The notes: generated from the sequence alone by a model not told the origin. 22,827 nt of DNA from JALSRD01 sp964476595 (GCA_964476595.1 CAYZCL010000142.1:1-22827), one strand, 5' to 3'. Numbered from the stretch's first letter, positions 13,673 through 21,513 are shown. Program-made: numbers and translations.

Positions 13673-15298
13673 ATGGGCACGGAAAAACCGGATGGCAACC
13701 GCACGCCGTCTTCCGGCGGCAATCGATGGGACCATGATTTTATTATCATCGGCTCCGGCTTCGGCGGGTCGGCGGCCGCCCTGCGGCTGGCGGAAAAGGG
13801 TTACCGAGTGCTGGTGCTGGAAAAGGGCCTGTGGAAAGGTGCTGCCGATTTCCCACGCACCAACTGGAACCTGAAGAAGTGGCTGTGGCTGCCGGCGCTG
13901 CGCTTTTCCGGCTTTTTCCAATTGACGTTTTTTCGCCACATCACGGCGCTGACCGGCGTGGGCGTGGGCGGCGGCTCGCTGGTCTACGCCAATACCCTGC
14001 CGGTGCCGGACAGCCCGTTCTTCCAGGCCCCCTCCTGGGCCCACCTGGCCGACTGGCAAGAGGAGTTGGCGCCCTTCTACGATCGGGCCCGGCGCATGAT
14101 GGGCGCGGTCCCCAACCCACACCTGGCGGCCGGCGACCTGGCGCTCAAAACTCTGGCGCGCCAACTGGGCCGTGCGAACCACTTCCGGCCCAGCGACGTG
14201 GCGGTCTATTTCGGGGAGCCCGAGGTGGAGGTGCCCGATCCCTACTTCGACGGCGAGGGACCGCCGCGCAGCGGCTGCAACTTCTGCGGTGCCTGCATGA
14301 CCGGCTGCCGCCACAACGCCAAGAACAGTCTGGACAAGAATTACCTCTACCTGGCCCGCCGCCGGGGCGCGCGCATCCGGGCGCGGGCCGAGGTGGTCGA
14401 CGTCGCGCCCCTGGGGCGGCCGGACGGCGCCGAAGGCTACCGCGTCACCTGGCGCCGCAGCCTGTCGGGGGAAAAAGAAGAATCGCGGGTCACGTGCCGG
14501 GGGGTGGTGTTTTCCGGCGGGGTGCTGGGCACGGTGGAACTGCTGCTGAAGCTGAAAAAAAGCTCGCTGCCGGCGCTCTCGGACCGTGTGGGCACCGACA
14601 TCCGCACCAACTCCGAGTGTCTTATCGGCGTGGTCACGCCGCGCAGCAAAGTCGACTTTTCCGAGGGCGTGGCCATCGGTTCCATCCTGCACACCGACGC
14701 CCACACGCACGTGGAACCGGTCCGTTACGGTTCGGGTTCGGGGTTCTGGCGCAGCCTGATGGTGCCCATGGCGCCCGGCGGGAACACGGCGGCGCGCGTA
14801 CGGGCCATTCTGGCCGACCTGGCCCGCCGCCCGGCCGAAAACCTGCGGGCCTTCAGCGTGTCGAACTTCGCCGAGCGGACTCAGATCCTGCTGTTCATGC
14901 AGAGCCTCGACAGCCGCCTGCGCCTGTCCCTTGGCCGCCTGGGCCTGTCTTCGTGCCTGCAGAGCGGCACCGCCCCCACGCCCTTTATCCCCGAGGCCCT
15001 GAACCTGGCCCGGCGCTACGCCGCCCTCGTGGACGGCACGCCCATGGTGCTGCTGACCGAAACCCTGGCGGGCATCCCCACCACGGCCCACATGCTGGGC
15101 GGCGCGGTGATGGGCAGAAACGCGGACGAGGGCGTCATCGACGCCGACAACCGCGTCTTCGGCTACCGCAACATGTACGTCTGCGACGGGTCCATGATCT
15201 CGGCCAACCCGGGCGTCAACCCTTCGCTGACCATCCTGGCGCTCTCCGAACGCGCCATGAGCCGGGTTCCCCCCAGGCGGGAGGCATCCGGCGGCTGA
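13673..15298 (+). CDS. GMC-family FAD oxidoreductase, cholesterol-oxidase (ChoD-like) type, with a CxxCxxCxxxC motif
   Basis: Protein of 541 aa. Start 13673 has AAAGGAG 5 bases upstream; the open frame before it lacks such a site. FAD-binding motif GSGFGG (residues 27-32, in DFIIIGSGFGGSAAALRLAEKG) with 'VLVLEKG' after it. 'GVGVGGGSLVYANTLPVP' is the second FAD contact. Residues 202-212 read CNFCGACMTGC, a complete ferredoxin-like cysteine set, followed by 'HNAKNSLDKNYLYLA'. The active-site pair His473 (AHMLGG) and Asn516 (NPSLT) of the GMC/cholesterol oxidase group is present. It probably oxidises an alcohol, possibly a sterol or other hydrophobic one. Because the cysteine motif could carry an iron-sulfur cluster, it may pass electrons to a carrier rather than to O2; this is inference. 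It ends 2 bp before the convergent Nudix gene. The substrate is unknown, and a link to polyamine metabolism is not evident. Confidence 0.85.
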   Translation: MGTEKPDGNRTPSSGGNRWDHDFIIIGSGFGGSAAALRLAEKGYRVLVLEKGLWKGAADFPRTNWNLKKWLWLPALRFSGFFQLTFFRHITALTGVGVGGGSLVYANTLPVPDSPFFQAPSWAHLADWQEELAPFYDRARRMMGAVPNPHLAAGDLALKTLARQLGRANHFRPSDVAVYFGEPEVEVPDPYFDGEGPPRSGCNFCGACMTGCRHNAKNSLDKNYLYLARRRGARIRARAEVVDVAPLGRPDGAEGYRVTWRRSLSGEKEESRVTCRGVVFSGGVLGTVELLLKLKKSSLPALSDRVGTDIRTNSECLIGVVTPRSKVDFSEGVAIGSILHTDAHTHVEPVRYGSGSGFWRSLMVPMAPGGNTAARVRAILADLARRPAENLRAFSVSNFAERTQILLFMQSLDSRLRLSLGRLGLSSCLQSGTAPTPFIPEALNLARRYAALVDGTPMVLLTETLAGIPTTAHMLGGAVMGRNADEGVIDADNRVFGYRNMYVCDGSMISANPGVNPSLTILALSERAMSRVPPRREASGG

Positions 15299-15300
15299 GG

Positions 15301-16200
15301 CTATCCGGCAGCCACCGGGCGCCAGCGCCCTTCATGCAAGAACAGGCGTGAGAAGGGTTGCCCCGCGGGCAGGAAAGACTTCTTGAGAATCTCGGGGTCC
15401 AAGTGAAGCGTTTTTTCGCCAAACTGCGGGTCCCAGGGTTCCAGGATGACGCTGCCTTCTTCCAGGAAAAGCATGCGCGGCATCATGGCCGGTCCCCACT
15501 TTCGACCCAGGGCCTCGGACCGGAGTGCCGCCACGGACCGGAAAGGCAGCATCTGCTGCAGGGAGACCAGGTTGGGCGGGCTCAGGGGGACTTCACCGGC
15601 GTGGTTGGCCGCCAGGGCCTCGGCCGGTGTCATCCAGAGGCCACGGGTGGTTTCGCGTCCGTCCGGACGACAGTGCTGTCCCTCCGGCAGTTCGGCCAGG
15701 AAAAAGCGCGTGTCGTAGCGGCGCGGCAGGCCTTCGGGGGTGATCCAGTGGGACCAGGGAAAGAGCGCCGAGGCGCGCAGGACACAGTCCTCCTCGACGA
15801 GCCACTGCTTCAGCCAGTCGGCCGGCAGACCGCCCGCCAGGCGGCGGTCGCAAACCGCCGTCAGGGTGTCTGCGCCGCCGGCCGGGCAGGATGCCAGCAG
15901 GACGCCGGCCTCCTCGAAAGTCTCGCGGATGGCCGCCACGCAATACGGGGTCAGCTCCCGGGGCGGCGGTTCGGCGCCGAAACGTTCCGACAGCGCGCCG
16001 GGAGCTTCGTCCAGGCACCGTTGCCAGAAGGCTTCCCGGTCGCGGTCGTCCAGCACCCCGCCGGGAAAGACATAGAACCCGGCCATGTAGGCGCTGCGGG
16101 CGCTTCTGCGGAGGAGGTAGACCTGCGGCACACCGTCACCCTGGCGCACCAGGATGACAGTGGCGGCTTGTCGCGGTGCGGGTGCTGCGGATGGGGGCAA
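15301..16200 (-). CDS. NUDT19-like Nudix hydrolase
   Basis: About 299 aa from a TTG start at 16200, two bases after the stop of the upstream gene. No ATG lies between that stop and the conserved domain, and AGGA is about 12 bases upstream, so TTG is the best choice but not certain. Conserved features: 'AATVILVRQGDGVPQVYLLRRS', 'AGFYVFPGGVLDDRD', then after an insertion of about 40 residues 'AAIRETFEEAGVLLA' (residues 89-103), which carries the REx2EExG metal-binding core. The split Nudix box is typical of the NUDT19/RP2 group, whose mammalian member hydrolyses CoA and acyl-CoA esters. Later residues include 'WITPEGLPRRYDTRFFLAELPEGQ', also typical. Substrate specificity is not proven. It is probably co-translated with the 111-aa gene before it. 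Confidence 0.82.
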   Translation of the reverse strand: MPPSAAPAPRQAATVILVRQGDGVPQVYLLRRSARSAYMAGFYVFPGGVLDDRDREAFWQRCLDEAPGALSERFGAEPPPRELTPYCVAAIRETFEEAGVLLASCPAGGADTLTAVCDRRLAGGLPADWLKQWLVEEDCVLRASALFPWSHWITPEGLPRRYDTRFFLAELPEGQHCRPDGRETTRGLWMTPAEALAANHAGEVPLSPPNLVSLQQMLPFRSVAALRSEALGRKWGPAMMPRMLFLEEGSVILEPWDPQFGEKTLHLDPEILKKSFLPAGQPFSRLFLHEGRWRPVAAG

Positions 16201-16202
16201 GC

Positions 16203-16538
16203 TTACTGCAGTTCCTGACCGGGGACGATGATGCGCGAGGAATCCTGCTGCTGGGACTTCTGGGCCGCGGCGATGATGTTCTCCACTTCTTTGTTGACGG
16301 CCTCGGGAAACTTGGCGATGGCCTCGGCCAGCGAACCGGCTTCGATCATGCAGTTGACCGGCAGGGGGCCCTCGGGCGACATCAACTGGGTCTGCCCCAT
16401 GAAGATGGGGGTGCGGGTGTCGTCGTCCTCGCCTTCGGCCGTGACCGGCACGAGCCTGCGGATGGCGCCCACCTTCATGTCGGTGTAGTTCTCTTCGCGG
16501 TACATGGTTTTTTCGTCCATTTTCAGATCGATGTTCAT
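16203..16538 (-). CDS. Conserved hypothetical cytoplasmic protein
   Basis: Protein of 111 aa, not assigned to a named family. The start at 16538 (MNIDLKMDEKTMYREENYTDMKVG) has AGGGAGAA about 8 bases upstream. The frame is open to an ATG at 16664, but that extension runs through a terminator hairpin and reads as low-quality sequence. There is no signal peptide, membrane span, cysteine cluster or known motif. The central part 'GAIRRLVPVTAEGEDDDTRTPIFMGQTQLMSPEGPLPVNCMIEA' looks beta-rich; the C-terminal third is helical and Gln-rich and ends 'SRIIVPGQELQ'. Its good ribosome site and protein-like composition support a real gene. It sits two bases upstream of the Nudix gene, so a shared transcript is likely. 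Confidence 0.75.
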   Translation of the reverse strand: MNIDLKMDEKTMYREENYTDMKVGAIRRLVPVTAEGEDDDTRTPIFMGQTQLMSPEGPLPVNCMIEAGSLAEAIAKFPEAVNKEVENIIAAAQKSQQQDSSRIIVPGQELQ

Positions 16539-16583
16539 GACGTTCTCCCTGGTTGAAAGGTGAAGAATATGGAAGGGGCTGCA

Positions 16584-16619
16584 AAATAAAAAAGCGTGCC
16601 CGTCTCTTTTTGGGCACGC
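16584..16619 (-). terminator. Intrinsic terminator or attenuator upstream of the 111-aa gene
   Basis: On the minus strand GCGTGCCC (16619-16612) and GGGCACGC (16601-16594) form a perfect 8-bp stem with a 10-base loop, followed by TTTTTTATTTT. This is a strong intrinsic terminator that ends about 45 bases before the start codon of the gene on the same strand. No gene is visible upstream on that strand, so it either ends a small RNA or attenuates the gene. Confidence 0.65.
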
Positions 16620-16807
16620 CCGCGGAAAGGCCGCCCTCCCGGCCCGCCGCAGTTTACCACTCATGATTTTTTATCAACATAACCCACTTCGGTGCCAAAT
16701 GCAACCGGATGGCCCCAAAAACAGCCAAAACCCTTGATTTTAAATGCATCCCGTGCCATTCTTAAGCATCGGGCTTCCGGGCCACCTTTCGACGAGGAGA
16801 TCGGCAG

Positions 16808-17179
16808 ATGAAATGGATTCTCTACGCCGCCAGCGTCCTCTGGATCGCCGCCGGCGCCTATGGCATCCTGTACACGGACCGCTGGAAAGCGCTGCTGCGC
16901 AGACTGCTGGAAAATACCGACCGCCGGATCCTGGAAGCCGTCACCGGGGTCGGAGGGGGCTTGCTGATGGTCGCGGCTTCCGCGAGCCGTGTGCCGGCGA
17001 TGGTGGCCGTAATCGGGGCGCTGGCCGTGGCCAAAGCCGTGCTGCTGTATCTCAATCCGGCCGGCGTGTTTGAAAAGAGCCGGCACTGGTACCTGGACGA
17101 ACTGACCGATCAGGCACACCGGCTGCTGGGCATCGTTTCGCTGGTTCTGGGAACGGCGCTGCTTTCCTGGGTTCGCTGA
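16808..17179 (+). CDS. Small integral membrane protein of unknown function
   Basis: Protein of 123 aa. The ATG at 16808 is preceded by GAGGAG with about 10 bases spacing. Hydrophobic spans are seen at about residues 3-22 (WILYAASVLWIAAGAYGILY), 44-60 (AVTGVGGGLLMVAASAS), 64-84 (AMVAVIGALAVAKAVLLYL) and 106-121 (LLGIVSLVLGTALLSW), separated by charged loops 'DRWKALLRRLLENTDRR' and 'FEKSRHWYLDELTDQAHR'. This predicts a four-helix inner-membrane protein. I do not recognise the family. It is 43 bp before the cpYpsA gene on the same strand, so they may share a transcript. Confidence 0.72.
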   Translation: MKWILYAASVLWIAAGAYGILYTDRWKALLRRLLENTDRRILEAVTGVGGGLLMVAASASRVPAMVAVIGALAVAKAVLLYLNPAGVFEKSRHWYLDELTDQAHRLLGIVSLVLGTALLSWVR

Positions 17180-17222
17180 GCTCCGCGGGCGACCGACAAC
17201 GGGGAGAGACGACGACTAGAAA

Positions 17223-18026
17223 ATGCTCACCAAGATCATTTCAGGCGGACAGACCGGCGCCGACCGCGGCGCCTTGGATGCGGCCATCAAGCTCGGCATC
17301 CCCCACGGCGGGTGGGTCCCCAAGGGGCGCAAGACCGAATCCGGTCCGCTGCCCGAAAAATACCGGCTGACGGAGATGAAAACCGTCAGCTACGCGGCGC
17401 GCACTGAGCGCAACGTCATCGACTCGGACGGCACCCTGATCCTTTCCCACGGACGGCTCAAGGGCGGGTCGGCCCTGACCCGGCGCCTGGCCGCCAAGCA
17501 CGGACGCCCCTGCCTGCACGTGGATCTGTCCATGACCCCCAAGTTCCAGGCGGCTCTCAAGATCGGCCAGTGGTTGACCGAGAACGACATCCGCGTCCTC
17601 AACGTGGCCGGGCCGCGCGCCAGCCACGACGCCGACATTTACGATGACACCCTGCAGATCATTGAAAGCGTCTACTTCTTGAACCTGGCCGCCGACAAGG
17701 GGCTCAACCTGCCCAGTGAACCGGCCGGGGAAGAAGCGCCCCAGAACGTGCAGCAGGCGGTCAACTACCTGGCCGAAAAACTCTCGCTCCAGGAACGCAC
17801 CCGCATCGCCAACATGGCCGAAACCGAACTGGGCACGCTACGGGTTCCCCTGGGTGAGTACATCACCAACCATTTCGGCCTGTGGTACGGCAACCCGCGG
17901 CTGATGGCTTCCTGCCGTTTCCTGTCCAAAAACCCCCGCCTGAGCCCGGACATGGCCGTGGACTTCATTCTGCGTCAGCTGTGGCTCAAACTGCGCGACA
18001 CCCATAAGATCCGGGTCGTCAAATAG
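17223..18026 (+). CDS. cpYpsA-type putative molybdenum-carrier domain fused to a DUF6794-like domain
   Basis: Protein of 267 aa. The N-terminal ~155 residues match the 'putative molybdenum carrier' group, a circularly permuted YpsA/SLOG-superfamily Rossmann fold: 'KIISGGQTGADRGALDAAIKLGIPHGGWVPKGRKTE.GPLP..Y.L' with the GGQTGADR nucleotide-binding loop at residues 8-15, then 'SDGTLILSHGRLKGGSALTRRLA' and 'NVAGPR'. The C-terminal ~90 residues ('AVNYLAEKLSLQERTRIANM', 'LGEYITNHFGLWYGNPRLM') resemble the DUF6794 domain. The link to molybdenum comes from a distant structural relation, and SLOG proteins more generally bind nucleotides. No strong ribosome site lies close to the ATG; the nearest, GGGGAG, is about 16 bases away. 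Its role is unknown. Confidence 0.8.
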   Translation: MLTKIISGGQTGADRGALDAAIKLGIPHGGWVPKGRKTESGPLPEKYRLTEMKTVSYAARTERNVIDSDGTLILSHGRLKGGSALTRRLAAKHGRPCLHVDLSMTPKFQAALKIGQWLTENDIRVLNVAGPRASHDADIYDDTLQIIESVYFLNLAADKGLNLPSEPAGEEAPQNVQQAVNYLAEKLSLQERTRIANMAETELGTLRVPLGEYITNHFGLWYGNPRLMASCRFLSKNPRLSPDMAVDFILRQLWLKLRDTHKIRVVK

Positions 18027-18123
18027 CGTTCAGCGCCCGCTCATCCGGCGATCCGGCCGTCCATGTCGGCGGGTTCCCGCCCCGTCGCCGAACCGGCAGA
18101 CACCCGCATCCGGCCACGTGCCC

Positions 18124-18139
18124 TCCCCTGCGCAGGGGA
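18124..18139. repeat. Perfect 16-bp palindrome ahead of the Sel1-gene promoter
   Basis: TCCCCTGC (18124-18131) is followed directly by its exact inverse complement GCAGGGGA (18132-18139). It ends 12 bases before the -35 box of the downstream promoter. It has no loop and no T-run, so an upstream protein-binding site is more likely than a terminator. Confidence 0.5.
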
Positions 18140-18151
18140 CCGCATTTTCCC

Positions 18152-18180
18152 TTGAGAATCACGCTGCAATCGGATATAGT
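18152..18180 (+). promoter_or_regulatory. Sigma-70-type promoter of the Sel1-repeat gene
   Basis: TTGAGA (18152-18157, 5/6 to the -35 consensus), a 17-base spacer and TATAGT (18175-18180, 5/6 to the -10 consensus). Transcription would start near 18187 and leave a leader of about 120 bases before the ATG at 18309. Confidence 0.68.
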
Positions 18181-18308
18181 CCCATATATACTCCTCCGAA
18201 CCGTAGCAACTGGACAACGGCTATGGCAATATTCATCCTGTCATGGATATGCGCGGCAAAGCTTTTTGGCCGGGCATCCCACCCACCTCACCGACAGGGG
18301 AGTGCGTC

Positions 18309-20000
18309 ATGAAAATCAACATACTGGCTGTTTTCCTGAGTTTTTTCCTGTTCATCCTCCCCGGACCGCGCGGGTTGACGGCCCAGACCCTCTATGGCGC
18401 CGGGCAAGCCGCCCCGGGGCAGCCGGCGGTCTCCGGCACCCCGTCCGGCGGCAATCTGGAAGCCGTCACCCGAAAAGGGCTGATCTGCCTGCAGCAGGGA
18501 AATTACAGCGGCGCCTACCAGGCTTTCACGCGGGCGGCCCTGCAGGGCCATCCGGAGGCGCAGCTTCATCTGGGGGTGATGTTTTTCAACGGTGAGGGCG
18601 TGCCCCGCGACCCGGTCGAGGCCTATGCCTGGTACACGCTGGCCATGCAGGCGGGCAACCGGCAGGCCGCGGCGTACGCCCGCGATGCGGCCGGCATGCT
18701 CGGCCCGCAGGACCGCCTGCGGGCGCAACAACGGGTGCAGCTGCTGCTTTCCACCATCACGGCCGGACGAGGCCCGCAGTCCAGCATCCCACCGAATCCG
18801 CAAACCCAACCCGTTCCGGCCGCCGGGACCCGCGAACGGCGGCTGCCGCCGGCTTACCAGGCGGTGGACCCCTCCGGGCGTGTGATGACGGTAAAATACC
18901 CCGTCTCCTCCGCCCGTGCCCTGATGACAAAGGTTCTGGGGGATCTGTACGGATATTTCGGCGGCCACCTGAATCTTCTGGGCGCCTTCGATGACGACCT
19001 GGATCGTGACGCCCAATTCGCCTTCAGCGCCGGCCGCAACGGCGCCCGGATGAAGGGCGTCGTCTTTGCGCGGGTCGGTCCCGGGGAAAACGGGCGGGCG
19101 ACCATCATCGTAGGGCCTTCCGAACGCTTCGATGGGGATTTCGAAGCGCTCTGCAAAACCTATCTCGGCGGGGAATCCGCCCAGGGCGGTCCGCCGCCCC
19201 CGCAGCAGGTGCGGTGGCGGCGGGTCTCCTACGGACAGGGCGCCATCCGCCTTCCGAGCGGCTGGCGCATCACCGGCACGAATGCCCAGGGGGCCGTCGA
19301 CGCCGCCGGTCCTGACGGCAGCGGGGTGAGCCTGGGCATCTACTTCCCGGTGTTTTCCGCTTTGCAGGGGCCCTACCCCCTCAAAGCGCCGTACATGGGG
19401 CCGGTGCAGGCCGTAAAGGTATTGAGCCCCCGGATTCTCGCCCAATCCCATGTGGTCCTGAACGATCTGAGGATCCTGGAGGCGGCTCCCGCCGGCTGGT
19501 ACACGCCGGTCCCGGGCGGGCAGGCGGCCATGATCGTCTGGCAGTCGGACGTCACCGCCGGCGGCAAGAGGCTTCGCTTCAAGGGCCTGGCGCTGGTGCT
19601 GACGGCCCCCATCGACTATTCCCAGTGGATGTACTACTATTCCACCGTGCATGCGCCTGTCGAAAGCTTCGACCGTATGCTGCCAGTCCTGATGGAAATC
19701 TGGTGTTCCTGGAAAATCGACGACGCCGTCTTTCGCCGCAGGCTCCGGTCGGCGGCGCAGAGCCTCCGGACGGTGCGCCGCATCTACCAGGAAGCCGCCG
19801 CCTATCGCAGCCGTGCCGGCAGCAATGTCAGCGCGGCGTGGAGCCACGTCATCCGCGGCACCTGGGAGATCCAAGACACCGCCGACGGCAGACGCGGATC
19901 CGTGTCCAGCGAGCGCATCCGCACCGTTATCGACAAGCTCAATGCCGCCGCCGGATACCCACGCTACCGTGAGGTTCCCCTGGCGGACCTGGCTCGCTGA
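18309..20000 (+). CDS. Secreted Sel1-repeat-containing protein
   Basis: Protein of 563 aa. Start 18309 (MKINILAVFLSFFLFILPG) has AGGGGAG about 7 bases upstream; the open frame before it is leader. Residues 1-25 form a signal peptide with cleavage likely after GLTA. Residues about 50-130 carry one clear and one flanking Sel1-like (TPR-type) repeat: 'GNYSGAYQAFTRAALQGHPEAQLHLGVMFFNGEGVPRDPVEAYAWYTLAMQAGN'. A Pro/Gln-rich linker (~155-175) leads to a ~380-residue region I do not recognise, with 'IRLPSGWRITGTN' and 'WMYYYSTVHAPVESFDRMLPVLMEIWCSWKIDD'. The 'F..ML.VL.EIW.SWK.DD' pattern recalls domains that compare translocated or surface proteins, but no function is assigned. It is expected in the periplasm or at the outer membrane. 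It ends 18 bp before the convergent tolC-type gene. Confidence 0.82.
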   Translation: MKINILAVFLSFFLFILPGPRGLTAQTLYGAGQAAPGQPAVSGTPSGGNLEAVTRKGLICLQQGNYSGAYQAFTRAALQGHPEAQLHLGVMFFNGEGVPRDPVEAYAWYTLAMQAGNRQAAAYARDAAGMLGPQDRLRAQQRVQLLLSTITAGRGPQSSIPPNPQTQPVPAAGTRERRLPPAYQAVDPSGRVMTVKYPVSSARALMTKVLGDLYGYFGGHLNLLGAFDDDLDRDAQFAFSAGRNGARMKGVVFARVGPGENGRATIIVGPSERFDGDFEALCKTYLGGESAQGGPPPPQQVRWRRVSYGQGAIRLPSGWRITGTNAQGAVDAAGPDGSGVSLGIYFPVFSALQGPYPLKAPYMGPVQAVKVLSPRILAQSHVVLNDLRILEAAPAGWYTPVPGGQAAMIVWQSDVTAGGKRLRFKGLALVLTAPIDYSQWMYYYSTVHAPVESFDRMLPVLMEIWCSWKIDDAVFRRRLRSAAQSLRTVRRIYQEAAAYRSRAGSNVSAAWSHVIRGTWEIQDTADGRRGSVSSERIRTVIDKLNAAAGYPRYREVPLADLAR

Positions 20001-20018
20001 GCCCGCCGCGCTCTTTTT

Positions 20019-21449
20019 TCAGGGCGTCGCGCCGGTCCGGTAGGTGACCAGCACGCGACCGGTTTCGACTTCCAGGTTGTGCCAGGCCAGGCGCATGGAC
20101 ACCAGCGCCAGGGCCAGGCGGGCCCGGGCGGCGGAGAGGTTGCGCTGGGCTTCGTTCAGGCGCACCAGCGACACCTGGCCGGCCTGGTATTCCTTTTCGG
20201 TAAGGTTGCGGTTCTGCTCCACCAGAGCCGTGTTGGAGCGCTGCAGGCTCAGCTGCTCCTGCGCCATTCTCAGTTCAGCCACGGCCTTGCGGATGTCGCC
20301 GGCCACGCGGTTCTTGAGATCCTCCAGTTGTTTCTCGGACTCCAGCCGGCGGCTGCGGGCCTTCCACACCCTGGCGCGCGTCGCCCCGCCGGCGAAAAGG
20401 TTGTAGGTCATCTGGACGCCGATGGTGTTGCCGAAGTCGTTGCTCTCGAACCAGGCGTTGTCGTAGCGCTGACCGTCCAGCGAGCCGCGCACGTCCAGCC
20501 ACGGGAAGTACTCGGCCTGCGCGACTTTCCGCGACGATTCGGCCTCCCTGACGGCCAGCTCGGTGCGCAGGATGTCGGGCCGGTGCGCGTAGGCGTAGGC
20601 GATCAGCGCTTCCTCTTCCGGCGTAACCATTTCTCGCGGGGTTTCATCCTCCAGGCGCGCCAGCTCGAGCCTTGCGGGGAAGTCCGCCTGGGGAATTCCC
20701 ATCAGGGCCGCCAGGCCGTAGAGGGCCGCCTTGTACGACTTTTCCTCCCGCAGGCGAATGTCGCGCGTGGCGTTGATCTGCACCTTGAAGTTGAGCACAT
20801 CGCTCAGGGTGCCGGTGCCGGCCTTGAAGCGCGCCTGGGAATCCTCCACCTGCCGCCGGTTGAAAGCCTCGTCGGCCAGGGCGATGGCGATGTTGGCACG
20901 GGCCAGCAGCGCGCTGTAGTAGCTCAGGCCAACGGCCGACAGCAGCAGGCGACGGGCGTCGTTGAGCGCCTCGACGCTGCCCTGCTCGGCATAGCGCGCG
21001 GCGGCGTTGGAGAACTTGCGTGCAAAACCGTCGAAAACCCGCCAGGTGGCCGACAGCGATGCGAGGTAGGTGGTCTGGGTGTCCTCGAAGGGGATGAACG
21101 CGCTGCCCGGGTACAGCGGCTGGCTGAAAAGATTGTCGGCCAGGTCGGTGCGGGTGGCGGACGCCGAGAGGTCCAGCCGTGGCCAGTAGGCGGCCCGGGC
21201 CTCTTTCACCCGCGCACGGGCCTGCATCACCCGTGCCTCGGCCGCGGCGATGGAGGGGTTGCCGGAGACCGCGATCCGCTCGGCCGTCTGGAGGTCCAGC
21301 GTTTTGACCTGCCGCAGTTTCTGCAGCGCGGCCGTCGCCTGGTCCGACGGGGAAGAGACCGCAGGCTGCGTCGCTCCGGCGGAAACCACCACGGCGCCCA
21401 GCAGCAGTATGCCCGGAATCAAACCGGCCGTTGAAAACCATCTTCGCAT
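20019..21449 (-). CDS. TolC-family outer-membrane efflux protein
   Basis: Protein of 476 aa. Start 21449 (MRRWFSTAGLIPGILLLGAVVVSAGA) is preceded by AAGGAG 8 bases upstream. Residues 1-26 form a signal peptide. The mature part shows the duplicated OEP layout: 'LDLQTAERIAVSGNPSIAAAEARVMQARARVKEARAAYWPRLDLSASATRTD', a periplasmic helical segment 'FARKFSNAAARYAEQGSVEALNDARRLLLSAVGLSYYSALLARA', then the second repeat 'AYAHRPDILRTELAVREAESSRKVAQAEYFPWLDVRGSLDG' and 'GNTIGVQMTYNLFAGGATRARVWKA'. 'EQNRNLTEKEYQAGQVSLVRLNEAQRNLSAARARLALALVSM.LAWHNLEVETG' closes it. It forms the trimeric exit duct for the RND pump encoded 64 bp upstream. Substrates are unknown. Confidence 0.93.
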   Translation of the reverse strand: MRRWFSTAGLIPGILLLGAVVVSAGATQPAVSSPSDQATAALQKLRQVKTLDLQTAERIAVSGNPSIAAAEARVMQARARVKEARAAYWPRLDLSASATRTDLADNLFSQPLYPGSAFIPFEDTQTTYLASLSATWRVFDGFARKFSNAAARYAEQGSVEALNDARRLLLSAVGLSYYSALLARANIAIALADEAFNRRQVEDSQARFKAGTGTLSDVLNFKVQINATRDIRLREEKSYKAALYGLAALMGIPQADFPARLELARLEDETPREMVTPEEEALIAYAYAHRPDILRTELAVREAESSRKVAQAEYFPWLDVRGSLDGQRYDNAWFESNDFGNTIGVQMTYNLFAGGATRARVWKARSRRLESEKQLEDLKNRVAGDIRKAVAELRMAQEQLSLQRSNTALVEQNRNLTEKEYQAGQVSLVRLNEAQRNLSAARARLALALVSMRLAWHNLEVETGRVLVTYRTGATP

Positions 21450-21513
21450 GGCACGCTCCTTGAGGTATCGAAAAATATCCCGTCCGTCGTCCGTCCCGTG
21501 GGGACGCCGGCAC

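Noticed and set aside
13289..15091. 600-codon open frame on the minus strand opposite the GMC gene
   Set aside because: It is a GC-rich shadow: the plus strand encodes a clear FAD enzyme with a ribosome site, while this frame reads as Arg/Gly/His-rich sequence without a known fold.
18200..18300. Possible riboswitch in the Sel1-gene leader (GGCAAAGC followed by GGCCGG)
   Set aside because: Only a single short string resembles a known aptamer; the remaining conserved pieces and pairing are absent.
18288..19874. 528-codon open frame opposite the Sel1-repeat gene
   Set aside because: The plus-strand frame has promoter, ribosome site, signal peptide and Sel1 motif; the opposite frame has none of these and is Arg/Pro/Gly-rich.
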